A DNA stretch of 64,000 bases, from contig JH720301.1 in NCBI GenBank assembly GCA_000231825.2, forward strand, positions 1,713,843 through 1,777,842. Reading direction: 5' to 3'. The translations under genes and the position numbers were made by a program. The notes beneath the pieces were generated by a model. That model saw only the letters and a list, made by a program, of their open reading frames with translations. It had not been told where the DNA came from and did no database searches. This document shows, piece by piece, positions 36,990 to 49,704 of the stretch. Each line of letters begins with the position of its first letter. The first letter of the stretch is position 1. Source of the DNA: Tetrahymena elliotti 4EA (taxonomy: Eukaryota > Ciliophora > Oligohymenophorea > Hymenostomatida > Tetrahymenidae).

Positions 36990-37568
36990 TCAAACGTTGT
37001 CATTGTTGTATTTAAGCTATTCTTCATCAAGCTATTTTTTAAATTTCTCATTAAGCTTTTCGAAAACAGGGGCAAATTCTTTCATAATTTCTAATTCTTC
37101 TTCAGGAGTTAATTCCTTAAGACCATTTTTTTCAATAAATGAATCTAGCTCAGCTTCAGTTGCTCCAACATAGAAATCACAAGCAATAATACATAATAAG
37201 GCATCTTTAAATAATTCGAAATTCAAGTAATATGCTGCGTCTAACAAAGGTTTTACTCTATCTACGTTTTAAGCACCTTTATATCCCTTAAGCAACTAGT
37301 AAGTTTTATCATCTAAATGATTTTTAGGGTCAGGACTAGTTAAAGGTTTATCAATTTTAATTTAATTTTTATCATATTCGTGATCTTCCAAAAACTTTTT
37401 AATAATTAGTAAGATATCTCTTGAGATATCTACTGTTGCAACTTCGCTATGGTCTAAACCTTCTACTAACTTAGAGAATTCTGCTAATTTTGAGCTAAAA
37501 ACGACTCCTTAATCATTAGAAGTATCGTTTCTTGGCTTTAAAATAATAGTATCGGATTCTGAATCCAT
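36990..37568 (-). CDS. Divergent SKP1-like protein, 192 aa
   Basis: Single exon. The first half has the BTB/POZ-like layout of SKP1, with VATVDISRDILLIIKKFLED matching the end of that domain. The second half carries the SKP1 signature helices: VKPLLDAAYYLNFELFKDAL, then IACDFYVGATEAELDSFI and a closing LTPEEELEIMKEF. SKP1 bridges cullin-1 and F-box proteins in SCF ubiquitin ligases. The N-terminal 20 residues and the acidic insert around residues 75-95 differ from canonical SKP1. The usual C-terminal WCxE motif is replaced by a Lys/Gln-rich tail, so F-box binding may be altered. It could be an elongin-C-like or ciliate-specific paralogue. Confidence 0.75.
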
Positions 37569-38549
37569 TTTATAATTTTTCCTTTTTCTTTTGAATATTT
37601 GAGTTGTGATAAATTTTTATTAAATAAGATTTTATATTAATAGCTACTTTAGCTTTTCCGATAAGATTTTCTACTTAATCATTTCTGAGATAGTTCATTT
37701 CTATAGATGACTGCAAAAATTTATTACATGAACATTTTTATGAGCAGTGTTATTTTTTAAATGATTTTATTATTAAATAATTATCTGTTTTTACTAATTC
37801 TAGATTTAATCTAAAGAATAACAATCTTTAGTTTAATAACTCAATCTTTAATTTGTTTATTTGTTTTTTCTTTCAAAATATTTTAAAAAATAAATCAACA
37901 TAAATTTAAAATATTTATATTTTAGATAGAAAAATTTTCAAAGGTTTGTGAAAGATATTATTATTTAGATTAGTTTTTTGTTAAGAGCTAAAAATAAAAA
38001 TTTTAAATGGTAATTGGAATTGAGAAAAAAACATAAATAATGAATAAATCTTATATAAAACATCTTTTTAGATCAATAGATCTATTCTAAAGTGATAAAA
38101 TTTGTTTAAAATTATCAAAAAAAGGTAACTTAAATCTTTCAAAAGTTAATTAATTTTTTATTTAACATTTTACTTTTAGTTTTTTATTTATTTTTGGTGT
38201 TAGCCACTAAAAAAATAGAGAGCTTATAATATGTTGTTATTTCAAAATGTATTATATTATATTATAAACAATAAAATCAAAAAGTAGAAATTTTAAGTAG
38301 CACAATATTTCAAATAATAATATCCCTCAATAATTTTTTGATAATTTTTTTTTTACTTTATAAAAATTTTAAGCTATGAATAACTTGTATTAATTAGTCA
38401 AAATAATTTTCTTATAATTATTTTGAAAAGATAATTCAGTTTAAAATAAAGAATATTATTAATATAAAATTATTTACAGTTTTTTGTTAATTCAAAATTT
38501 TTTTTATTTTTGGTTGGTTTATTAAATTTTTATGATTTATTTGTGTAAC
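37569..38549. other. Intergenic spacer
   Basis: Nearly 1 kb of AT-rich DNA between two minus-strand genes. Nothing seen beyond poly-A/T tracts. Confidence 0.6.
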
Positions 38550-39464
38550 TCAATTGAATAAATCACTAGGGATTTAAGGAAGTATGAATAGTTATTAATC
38601 TTTTGTATTCTTAATTGATTCTATTGCATATTACAACTCAATAGTTTTTTTTATTTACTATCTCGTGTTTTAATGAAAGTTATTTAATTACTCTTTAAGT
38701 TGAGGTTACATATTTTTGACTCTATCAATTTCATTTGATATACTTTTAGTGCATTAATCAAGACACAATTTAATACACTAAGATAGATCTATTTCTTTTT
38801 CTTGTCCTTTCTCATCTTTTACCTTAACAATGTTGCTTTGAATTTCTTTTTATTAGTCTTGTTAAGCTTTTTGATTCTTTTGCTGTGCTTAGCTTGCATT
38901 TAATTACTTTTAATTAACTTCAGTTTATTACTATTTTTGCTTAGCTATTAGCTAAGATTCATTTTGCTTAAGATCACTCTCTAATTTTTCTTGAAACTTG
39001 TCCAATACTTTTTCTTTTAAAGCTTCTGTTTTATTAATTACTTCCCTAAATTAATTCAATTTCTCCTTATTCTTGTCTTCTAATTGAAGATTCTTAGCTG
39101 TATAGAGAGTTACTTTTTAGTTTTTTTCTGATTAGTCAAAAGGCATGAATTCAGTATTATCTCTTATTGTGCAAATTATATGATTATAAAAACCTTTTAA
39201 TCTTTTTTTGAAATGATGCTTTTTTTAAAAGAGTTCAGCTTATAAATTTTCATCATCAGTGTGTTCAATTTTCATATGATCATTGAACACAGATTCAATG
39301 TCTTCTAAAACTTTATCTTTTATCATATGCAATTCTTCTTTTGATTAAACAGGCAACTAGACTTTTTGTTTTGGTTTCATTTTTTCATCTTCTGCTTTCA
39401 AATCATTTTCCTTTAACTTATTTTTTTCTTATTATTTAGAGGGAGATTATTTTTCATTAATCAT
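38550..39464 (-). CDS. Coiled-coil protein, 304 aa
   Basis: Single exon with no intron. The product is highly charged and Gln/Lys/Glu-rich throughout. It opens with about 40 residues of Lys/Glu/Gln-rich sequence, then a mixed helical part (LEDIESVFNDHMKIEHTDDE, then a His/Phe/Lys-rich helix). From about residue 110 onward it is heptad-like coiled coil (ETKLNQ-type repeats, long Gln/Lys runs around 190-210). A short ordered piece with Cys pairs follows at ISQCIKLCLDQC. There is no signal peptide or membrane segment. I do not recognise the family; a cytoskeletal or scaffold role would fit its composition. Confidence 0.8.
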
Positions 39465-39779
39465 TTTAATTAGATATGTTTATTATATCGTTGTATGTTC
39501 TACTTAAAACTAATTAATTATTTTGCGAATTTTTTTGAAATTGAAAATTTGAGGGAAATTTAACTTAAAAACAACTAAAAAAGAAAATTAAAAGAAATTG
39601 CAATAATCCAGAATAAAAGTATCTCGTGAATTATAAATGTTTAAAAGTTCAAAAAATATCGACAATTTAAATAAATTAGAATTTATAGAAAACATTTTTA
39701 CAAAAAATTATTTATAAAAAATAAAAATTAGACTTGTCAATATTTAAGAGAAGAAATATTTTTTATAGATTCATAAGAA
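39465..39779. other. Intergenic spacer
   Basis: Short AT-rich spacer between the 3' end of the 1991-aa gene and the 5' end of the coiled-coil gene. No feature seen. Confidence 0.6.
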
Positions 39780-42700
39780 TCAATTTTATATATTTTAATT
39801 AAGTTAGTATTCAGAATCATTTTAGTTTTTAATTATTGAAAATTAATTTATTTAATATGTTAAATCAATTTCACTTGCATTTAATTTTAGGTGAGAGTTC
39901 TCTGTGTCATCTAAATGTGAACATTGTTTTTTGGCAGTAGAAACTTCTATTTTTTGGTATTTAGCTGAACTTTATTATTTTTGATTTCCCTCTTAATCCT
40001 TTTTTGATGAGCTCATGCAAGCCATATTCTTAGGATATGTTTCACAAAATTTTTATTCAGAGTATTCATTCTTATTTTAAGGACTTATAGTCTTAACAGA
40101 AGATATTGATTTTGTGCTTCCAATTTAGTTTGTAAACACTTTACAATCAATATTAATTCTTGAAGAAATTATTTTTTCTTCTATTTCATTATATAATTTC
40201 TTTTATTTATTTTTTTAAGTACTTTGCAAGAACTTTTGCTTTTCTAAAACTTCTTACAAATCTTAGACTTGTAGTTTAAGAGATATTATTTCTGCTTCTT
40301 TCTCATTCACTGTTAATTGCAACTCTTCTAATTGCTTTTTTTATTCAAATTGTTGAGGCATATAATTTGTCCTTATCTCACATGTGTTTGATCTATTCAT
40401 TCTCTTACTATTATCAAGATACATATTGTCTTATGGAGCAGAAGATAAGCTTCTTTGGCTGAATTCTAAACCTTCTGCATAAACTTCTTTCTAATGTTCC
40501 TATATTATACCTGATTGTATTCCTCTTAATGATCTATTTAGAACGGAGTTTTCAGAAATGTTTGGGACAGCTGATAATGAAGTGCAAGATTAATAATTGT
40601 AAGTAATTTATGGTGAACCATTTCTAAAGCTGCTTTAACTTAAAGCTTTAGCATTATAATACTCATCTTCATTTCTATTAGGTACAGAATGAACTCTCTA
40701 ATCAGTTTAAGGATTATTTGTAGAAAGTTGTGAAGTTAAATTTTAAAGTTTTTCATTCAGTTTTTTGATACGGTCACTGCTGTTATTATGAATATTATTA
40801 GGTAAAAAGTTAGTTTATGGTTTAAATGTCATAAACTATTAAGTCGAAGATTATCCTTAATTTGACATACTTGTTTATAAAATAATATAGCTTCTGTCTA
40901 CAATACTTTCTTCTGTAACACATTTAGATCCAACTCTATTTTTAGCAAAACTGTTATGTTACAAAATTTAAGTACTGTGTTCAGTACTTTAATTTGAATG
41001 GTTTAACTTTTCTAGATTTTTGCTAAAATTTTACTTATTCTTATTGTTTCTTTGATTACTATAATAGTTAATTTATTTTTTAGAAGAAGAAATATTGTTT
41101 AAGTTTTTTTATTGATGGGGTTTAGCACTTGAACTTGAAAAGCTTTCAAAGCTTTATTGACTTAAATTACATGTACTAGAATTTACTCCTTCTAGATTAT
41201 AGTTTTTAGTTTTACTTTAGATTTATTTTGCTAAAGCTTACTTTTTATCTTAAAACTATTAACTTTATGTGTCATCTCTTTGAAGTCTGCTTTTGGATTA
41301 ATTTTACTGTTTCTATGTGTCTGATTTGATTGATTATTGAGATTGGTTTAATTATTTTTTGCAGATTTCTAATAACTGTTGTTTCGATAATTCTTCTAAC
41401 ATTTATATTTATTGAGGAGTTAAATTACTCAAAGATTCTTCTAATTTTAAATTGTTTTCTTAAATATTTTCATCATTTACATTACACTTTTAAGTTGAAT
41501 TATGATTTATGTTATTTTATTATTTTTTATTTTAGCTTTAAAGGCTTTGATTTAAAATTGATTTGGAATTTTTATTTTTTTAAGAATAAGAATAGTTCAA
41601 CTACCTCTTTCCTTTTGAAACCTCAAAATTTTTACTTTTTTCAGTGACTTTTAAATTATCAGATAAATTAATCATTTTATCAAGACTTTAAAATCTTGTT
41701 TCTAGCTTCAAGTCTTCATCCATAGAATTAAAATCTGAGTTTTTAGGTATATTGTTGCTTATTAAACACTATTACAATTACAATTGGTCTTTACTGTTAC
41801 TAGAAAATGATTTTGAAGATCTATTACTTCTTGTCTTTTGGTCATTACTAGATGAGGCAAATGAGGAAAAATTGTTCTCAAAGTTTAGCTGCTTAACAAT
41901 TTATTCAATATCTGTAGAATTAGACTATTTGTTTATTTCATCTTCTGACTCATATCTAATACTTTTTGAATCTTGTTGAGGGATTAGAGAATTTACCATT
42001 TTCTTTAAGCTCGACTCAGACTTATGGAAATTTTAAGTGTCTTCCTATTCAATATCAAAGCTGAAATTTAGAGGGAGAGATGTATTTTCAGACTGAGATG
42101 GATTTATTAAGATTTAAGTGGCATTTTAATTTCCTCTGCTCATTATCCTTTAAAGTATTTATTAAGCACTTGAAGGCATAGCTCTCATAATTTCATTTAC
42201 AGTCTTTGAGTCTACAATTCTGGGCTCTAAATTCTCAAGGCTAATTTAAGAATCTTAGCAAATTGATGAAATATGTGATTAAAATCCTCCTTTACTTTAT
42301 TCATTGTATTTAGATAAATTTAAAGGCGATTCTTAATAAGATTTATCTTAACCTGTAAAAGGACTTTCATCAAAGAAGCTTCCTCTTCTATTCTACTGCT
42401 TTTTATTATCAATACTGAAACTCTAATTCTGAATTCTGTAAAAAGACTTTTAGGTATTATTATTTAAGTCGCTTAATTTTAATTCTTAGCTTTAATTATT
42501 TTCTTTAGATTTAACTATTTGCCCATTAGTGATTTATTACTATTATTGATTTATCTATTTTACAATTTATTCTACCTAATTTTACAAAGCAAATTAGGTA
42601 TTTCCTAAAAGTTAAACTTTTTAATTGTAAAATTCGATTTAAACTTTTTGATCAGTTAATTATTAACATTCTTATTGGTTATTAAGGTTATTCTCATTCA

Positions 42701-45700
42701 TAGTTTTTTGTGGTAAATTTTTATTTTAATTGAGGAATTATTACTGCTTTACTTAATTTTGATTGTTGCCTTAGTTATTTCCTTCTGAAAAAAATGTTTA
42801 AACTCTTCCTTTTTAAATGAGATTGTTCAGTTTATCCATAATCTCATTTGATCCACTTTTGTTTGTATTTGTTGTATTTATATTTGCTATACTTTTCAAT
42901 TTTTCTTTACTGTTTGATTTTTTTTAGACTTCTTTTGGTTTATTTAAATTGTTGCTACTGCTACTGTTAATGTTATTAAATTTATTCTAAATTTTCTTTT
43001 CTAAACTAGATGATTTCGATCTTCCAGCACGTAAGATTTTATCTAGGTTACTATATAATGAAGTCTTTGAAGGACTTTTAACATTTTTTTTAGAATTTGA
43101 GGTAACTGACAAGGAAGTGAAAGTTGGTGAAATTCTTTACTAACTTGTTTAACCGAAATTTTCTATCTTATCCATATTTAAAGAAGACCTATTTTTTTAT
43201 TGTGATTAAACATTTCTATTACTTTTCACTTCTTATATTTTAATTTTCTCAATACTTTGAACATGATTCACATTAATTATTTATTTTTTAGATTTTTAAT
43301 TGCTTCTTGTTGAACTATATGACAATGGAGTTGGCTATTTTTCAGTAAACCCAATCTAAGATGTTTTAGATATTTAAATTTTGTTTTAATTACTAACACT
43401 AGGAGAGGGACTACTATTTTTTATTCTGTTGATATAATTCTGTATCCTGTAGTTACCAATATTACTATTCTAATTTGAAGAAATGCTCAAATTTTATTTA
43501 TTTACTGTATTCATCTAATTTACTTCTTTTAAACTAGAAGTTGACTTATCATTATAACTCTTTTAATTCTATTAAGACATAGAAGAAGCTGATCTCTCTA
43601 AAGTTTTGTTAGATCCCTACTTTTTAGAAGTACCTAATGACAAAGGCCTTTTTTGTTAAGGAGAAATAGAACGGTCAAAGAAGCTTGTTGAAGGTTTCTA
43701 TTCTAAGTCATCTAAAATATTCTTTTTATTTCTATTTAATATTTGTTGTAAAATAGCTTAATTATCTTGGCTCAAGTTGCTACTCGTTTGAATATTTAAC
43801 ATCCTATCTTAAGAAAATGTTAATTCATTTTAAGAATTCAAACAGTTTTAAGGCTTTTGATTCTTTTTAATTTTCTCAATGGAATTACTTTTTAGGTTTC
43901 TTTTTTTCTCTTCAATTTATATGTTTTTACTAGGAGCTTTGTTTGATGTTTTTAAGGCAGGACTTATGCTTCTTTAAGTAAAATATTTATTCTTATCAGT
44001 TTATTTAGTTGATTGATACTTATTTGCTTATGCTTGTATATAATTCTCTTCTCTTTATGTGCTATACCCAATTTATAATGCATCTAACTAGTCTATTTAA
44101 TTTGTCTAATTCTTAGAAAAATTAAAATTGTTGTTTCTTTTCAATGATTGTTTTGGAATTTAATTATTTAATTGATTTTAATACAAATTATTTTATTATT
44201 TTTATATATTATCTAACTCAAAGGAAAAATCTCCAAAGTCTTTGTCTGTAAAACTCAAATTTTAATATATTTAATTATTTTGTAATTTATTATTAATCTA
44301 AGTTTAGTTTACGTTTTATTAATTTACTTGCTGCTATTGATTCTATTAGAATTTTTGCTTTTAACTATTTTTTTCTGATGATGCAAACAATTAATTTATT
44401 TAATTATCTTACATTGCTGTTATTTCCTTAGGTCTTTAAATTATGCCTACTCCTTACTTTGTTTTACATGATTCTTGATATTGGCCTTGTAGTATTTTTA
44501 AATAAGTAGTTTATGGCTTATTTTCTTTCGATTATTCTTTGTTCCTAAAATTATTTTAGGATTGTTAAGTTTTCAAAACTTAATTTGTTTGCTTGAATGA
44601 TGAGTTTGATTTACATTTCTAAAACTCTTCTAATATGTTTGGCTCATAAATTTTTTTCGAAGATGATAGTAGCAAAGAATTAAAACTACTTGTGTTTACA
44701 CTTTGTTCATCTAAAAAATCTTCATTTTAAGATGGATTTAAAGTTACCTTTGAACTATCTTCAGAATTCTTTCCTACGATTTTTTAAAGAATTTGCTATG
44801 CGCTTTTAGGCATTAATTTCATAATTTAATCAACAGTTTCTCTATTTACGGACCTAGGAGCTGTTTACTATTCATCGTATATAGAGTCCATTACTGAAAA
44901 AGTTTTATTTATATTATTATTTGATCCTAGGTCATCCCTATTTATATGAGGCATAATAAGGTTATTAATGGTGTTTTAAAAAGAGCAATCATTTTCATTA
45001 TATCTTTATACGTTTGTATTATTTTGCTTCAAGAAGCGCTGAAAATTATGATCTTAATTTTCTTAGACATGCATTTCACCAAGATAATTATCATACTTAC
45101 TGCCATTTCCTTGGTCTATGCATGTATTGCTATCGAATCTTGTCAAATCTATACCTTCATCATCATGGCAATTTAGCTTAAGATTTTATTTTGAGACTTA
45201 TTTGAAGCCATTTTATTTCTAATATGAATTATTCTTTAATAGCTTAGTAGATTTGTTAGAAACAGGATACTGCCTATTGATTTATACTTCACTTAGAATA
45301 CCCTTGTTCATGAAACTTGCTAATTATTAAATAGTGTGTGTTATCACCAAATTCTTTAATTGCTTAGTACTAAAATGTTTTATAAATATATTTTATATAA
45401 CTGTGGTTTTTTTTAAAGAAACCCTTTATCTTATTAAATTTCTTTGTATTTTTTCTTCACTTTATTTTTTCAAAATTTTGGCACAACAAATTTCCAAACG
45501 GCTTTATTTTTTGTAGTCTTCTATTACTATAGATTAAAGTAAATTGATATTATCTAAGTTCAAAGCAAAGATATATTTATCGGCTAATTTATTTATTTCC
45601 TGGTGCATGATTATGAAAGTATTGTTTTTTACTATCTTATCTTTCAGAATAACTTGAAAATAAATTTTAACGAAAATTTACAACCATTTATAATCTTTCT

Positions 45701-45755
45701 TATTAAAATCTTCCAAAAATAATGGTTGTAAATCTATAAAAATAAAAAAATTCAT
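39780..45755 (-). CDS. Very large Asn/Gln/Ser-rich orphan protein, 1991 aa
   Basis: One uninterrupted frame of 1992 codons, no intron; the frame was checked at several anchor codons. Residues 1-150 are basic and hydrophobic (a helical head with LQIFVKIYFQVILKDK). Most of the rest is disordered, rich in Asn, Gln and Ser, with many S-P and basic patches that look like phosphorylation sites. A motif of about 45 residues occurs twice, near residues 300 and 1178, both with T-V-x2-I-M-x2-M-P-x-S-A-Q-Q-I-L and a following NPSQ. Near the C-terminus (coded about 40340-40160) there is a clear coiled coil. No known domain, signal peptide or membrane segment. ATG at 45755 is the first in frame; later ATGs, such as 45608, are possible starts. 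Confidence 0.8.
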
Positions 45756-46553
45756 TTTTTCAAAATAAACTAATTTTAATAAATATTTAAAATCCTTCGA
45801 AAATTAATATTCATTTTAATTATGAAATTACATCAAAATTTGATTCTTTTCAACAAAATCAAAATTAATCATGTTCAAAAACAATTTAAAACAAATTAAA
45901 TAAAAAAGAATTTAAATTAATTTATAAAAATTAATTAAATTTAAATAGAGATATTTTTTTCTTCAATGAATAGATAATTTTATTGTTTTTGAAATCCTTT
46001 TTATTAAAAATTAAAATTTTTAAAATCAGTTTAAATAAATTATTGTTCCAAAATCTAAAATATGTTAGAATTTTTTTATTCAACATAGTTTTATATTATT
46101 TTAGAGATAAAATTTAAAATATAAATTATAATATTTTTGAATTTATCTTGATTTACTAATTTTCTGTGAATAGAATTTATTATATTAAATCATTCAAGTT
46201 ATCAATTATTAATAAAAATACTTTTAAAAAAGCTAAATTAAAAAACTGAAAACATAAATAATAAGCATAAATATTTTTTAAAAAAAATATAAAAATAAAA
46301 TTAAAAAAATGAATAAAAAACTTTAAATAAATTATGAATTTCAGATGAAATATATTTATTTAATTTTCATAAGTAATACTTAATTTTAAATGTATAATTG
46401 AAAACATCAATATCTTCTATATTTAGTTCAAGAAATAATTTACTATTTAGATAAGTATTATAAATTCTTAATAAAATATTTTTTTAAAACTAATTAATAA
46501 ATGATTTCATTTTATTAAAAACAATTTTTTAGATTTGCCTTAGCTTAGATTTT
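45756..46553. other. Intergenic spacer
   Basis: AT-rich 5' flank of the 1991-aa gene. Nothing else seen. Confidence 0.6.
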
Positions 46554-49226
46554 TCAGTGGAAATACTTAACGTATTCTGTATTTTTTGTGTAGATTTTAT
46601 TATCTTGATTTTGTTGGTTTTGGAAATAGATATTCTTTTTGGCATTAGAATAATCAACTGCTAATGTTTTTTAAATATTAAAGTATTTTTATACTTTGAA
46701 ATGTTTACCAACTTCTGATCTTGTATGAAATTATTTTTATGTGTAAGTGAGAGGACTGTTGATTCTTTTTTGGTCTAAGAATAGGTTTTATCCTGATTTG
46801 TTTGCTAAAAGAGAATCTATTTTCTGGATATTATTGTTGATATCTTTTTCTAAATTTTTAACTGCTTTAGTATTAAATTTTTTACCATCTTTTGTAATGA
46901 GATTTTCAGTTTTTATCTTTTGAACATTTAAAAAGGCTGTTTTTCTAATTTAGCCTTAATTATTTGAATTTTCTTCAATAATATTATTTCCATCCAAACT
47001 GCTTTTAGGTCTTTACCTTTGAGATATATTTTCAATTCTTTTTTTGCTTATTTAACTTTAAGGAACTTCAAACTCTGATTCTTATGATGGTATTGCTTCT
47101 TCCTTGAGGCTTTCTCTTTCTAGTGTACACAGCCTTTAATGCTTATAATTATCGTTTAATTGATCCTTATCTAAATTTACTTTAGAAGAACCTATACGAG
47201 ACTAAGATTGCTATTTCTTTTTCTTTTCAATTGAATGATTAATCTGATTAGATATAATGATGTCGAAATTAGATGCACTCTTAAATATTTAACCTATAAA
47301 CTAAAGTTTTTTATCCCTACTTTAAATATTAGCTTTAGTACCAGCTAAGCTATCATGAGTGTGAAGAAATTTGTCTGCATGTTTCATAGTAAATTATAAA
47401 CTTTTTTTTCTGTCAATTTAGAATTATCTAACTGAGTTTTTCTTTCCTAAATCATTATTTTCATCTTCTAATTCTATTTCTCTTGAGCTTTTAAATTAGT
47501 CTATTTTAGATGGAGATAGAGACTTTCCTCTCGTTTAATGAACACTTGATGTTGACTCATTTAGTGAATTATACAAATTTAAATTAACCATTGACTAAAC
47601 ATATTTGCGTCTAATTTCACCTTAGCTATATATCTGGTTCTACATTTATAACTAATTGATGTTGTTCTTTTAGGCTGAGCGTGGCAAAGAGAAAGAAACA
47701 ATTGCTTTATCTGATTTAAGTTCTTTTAAATTCATATTTTATGATTAGATATCCATATATGGGTGAGAGCCAAATGAATTATTTCTAGTAACTTACTTGG
47801 ACATAATTAATTTCTGAGAATTTTAATTGTCTTAGAAAAGAATTTGATCTGAATTTTAGCGATGTGTAATTTTCTATAAATTTTGATCATTTTAATCTTA
47901 AATTTATTTTTGATCAATTTCTATAATTGAATCATTAAAATCATTCATTAATTGTTATATTTTACTATTTTAGAACTCAATTTAATTTTAAGATGAAATG
48001 TTCTCTTCTTATTTAATTTAGTTGCTATGTGCAGCAATAGAAGAATTAAGATTAGCCTTATCATTTTATGCACTCATTACTCTTTGGCTATGTTGAGAGA
48101 GTACATTTGATCTAGCTGAACTTGGTATCAAATTAGTTTATCTTCTTGAGGCTGTGTTACTTTGCAAAGTACTGCATAATTATTTACCTTAGCTGCTTAA
48201 ATCTGATAAATTAAGATCTTTAGCTTTAAATTAATTTTCTAATTTATTTTCTCTTAGCTTTAATGATCTTTAGCTTTATTAGAACGTATGTGTTGAAAAA
48301 TTTTTAGGTATATTCTACTGGTAATTTTAGCTGTAAGTAGGTATTTATTGGAAAAATATTTAATTTGCTTGATTTTAATTTTCAGTTGCAACCATATCTA
48401 GTTTGATGGTTTAACTACTTTTAGGAAATATAAAAACCTGTTTATTAGGAGAAGTAGAAATTATTTATTCTTCTTAACTTAGTAAATTTTTTTAACTAGG
48501 AAAGGGTGAAATAAAATAATTTTTAGCAGATAATTCTGTATCCAATACAGGGTTAACTTTTCTTTGCAATTTTAAGCTACTTTTTCTTTATATTTATGTT
48601 TGATTTTATGAAAGAGATTTTTACTCTAAAGAGGGAATTTTATGCAATTGATTTTATTAACTAAAAGGGATATTTGTAAAGTTAATAATCCCATCAGCTT
48701 ATCTTTATTGATTATAATACACTTATTATTGGGATTAATTTAAAAGATCTTTTGAACTTTAAGGAGACAGAATATTTAATGACTTAAGAGGAACATCTTC
48801 AGAAGTATTCATCTACTTACTCTTGTAACTTTGATTTTTTTAATGCAATATATGAATAATTTTTTCAGTTTTCTTTTAAAGCTAATCATTAAATTCTTAT
48901 CTTTAAATATTATTTTTCTCACAAGACACTAATTTATAAAAATGAAAGAATTCTTTGACACTAGCTACTTCATGTTGATCTTCATAATAAAATCCTTTTT
49001 ATTTCCTTTATTCAGGTTTAGAGGACTATCTGGAAAATAGTTAGTTCAGCAAGTCTTTTTGCTTAAGTTTGCCCTCACACATTCTATTTATTAAAATATG
49101 TTCTATTCCTTTAGGTTAGCATGATGAAAATGTTGAAGAAGATCTTAAACTATCAAGCTTTAAAATTTATCTTGATTACTACTTGCTTTTTAATTTGTAG
49201 TTAATGTTAAAGTGAAAGTTAGACAT
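46554..49226 (-). CDS. Asn/Gln/Ser-rich orphan protein, 890 aa
   Basis: Single exon; ATG at 49226, TGA at 46554-46556, 891 codons. The N-terminal 120 residues have ordered blocks (HILINRMCEGKLKQKDLLN; HEVASVKEFFHFYKLVS). The centre is Gln/Asn/Ser-rich with many short Ser-Pro motifs (for example SPSKID, RKSLSPSK-like runs). The C-terminal third is Lys-rich and mixed helical. There is no signal peptide or membrane segment. Composition, single-exon structure and orientation resemble the upstream 1991-aa neighbour, but I found no copy of that protein's repeated motif here. Family and function are unknown. Confidence 0.8.
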
Positions 49227-49704
49227 GAGCGCTAAAGCAAGTATTATAATAAATAATAAAGATGGATTATCTCTTCTAAATATTAATTCTAAATAATGAT
49301 TTATCAAATAAAAAAATTAATTTCTAATAATATTAATCTCTTTGTAATAAAACCTACAGAATTTTAATTTTACATTGCCATTCAAAAATACTGAATTCTA
49401 TCGATTTCAAGTTAACTAAAAAGATTCGACCAGTAATTTTCCAAATCAAATCAAAAATGTTCAGAAATTATTTTAAATCTTATTTTTGTCCATAAATTTA
49501 ACTCAAATAATACAAAAAAAGTTTACTTATTTGTTTGAGTAATAAAAATTAATTTATTATTCATAGGTTTAATTGAAATAAATTTTAACATAGAAATTTT
49601 GAAGTTTTTTTTTTCCTGATAAAAGTAAATTCCTTTAAATTTATTTAATTTTATAAAATAATAAAATGCTTTAATATACAGCAAAGTTATAGCTTAAGAG
49701 TATA
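49227..49704. other. Intergenic spacer
   Basis: AT-rich; 5' flank of the 890-aa gene and 3' flank of the stress-protein gene. Nothing else seen. Confidence 0.6.

Noticed and set aside
45232..45287. A possible 56-nt intron near the start of the 1991-aa gene
   Set aside because: It appeared needed only after a transcription slip of two bases; with the correct sequence the frame runs straight through.
41330..45516. Several plus-strand frames at 41330, 41752, 44946 and 45334
   Set aside because: All lie opposite the 1991-aa minus-strand gene and are its shadows.
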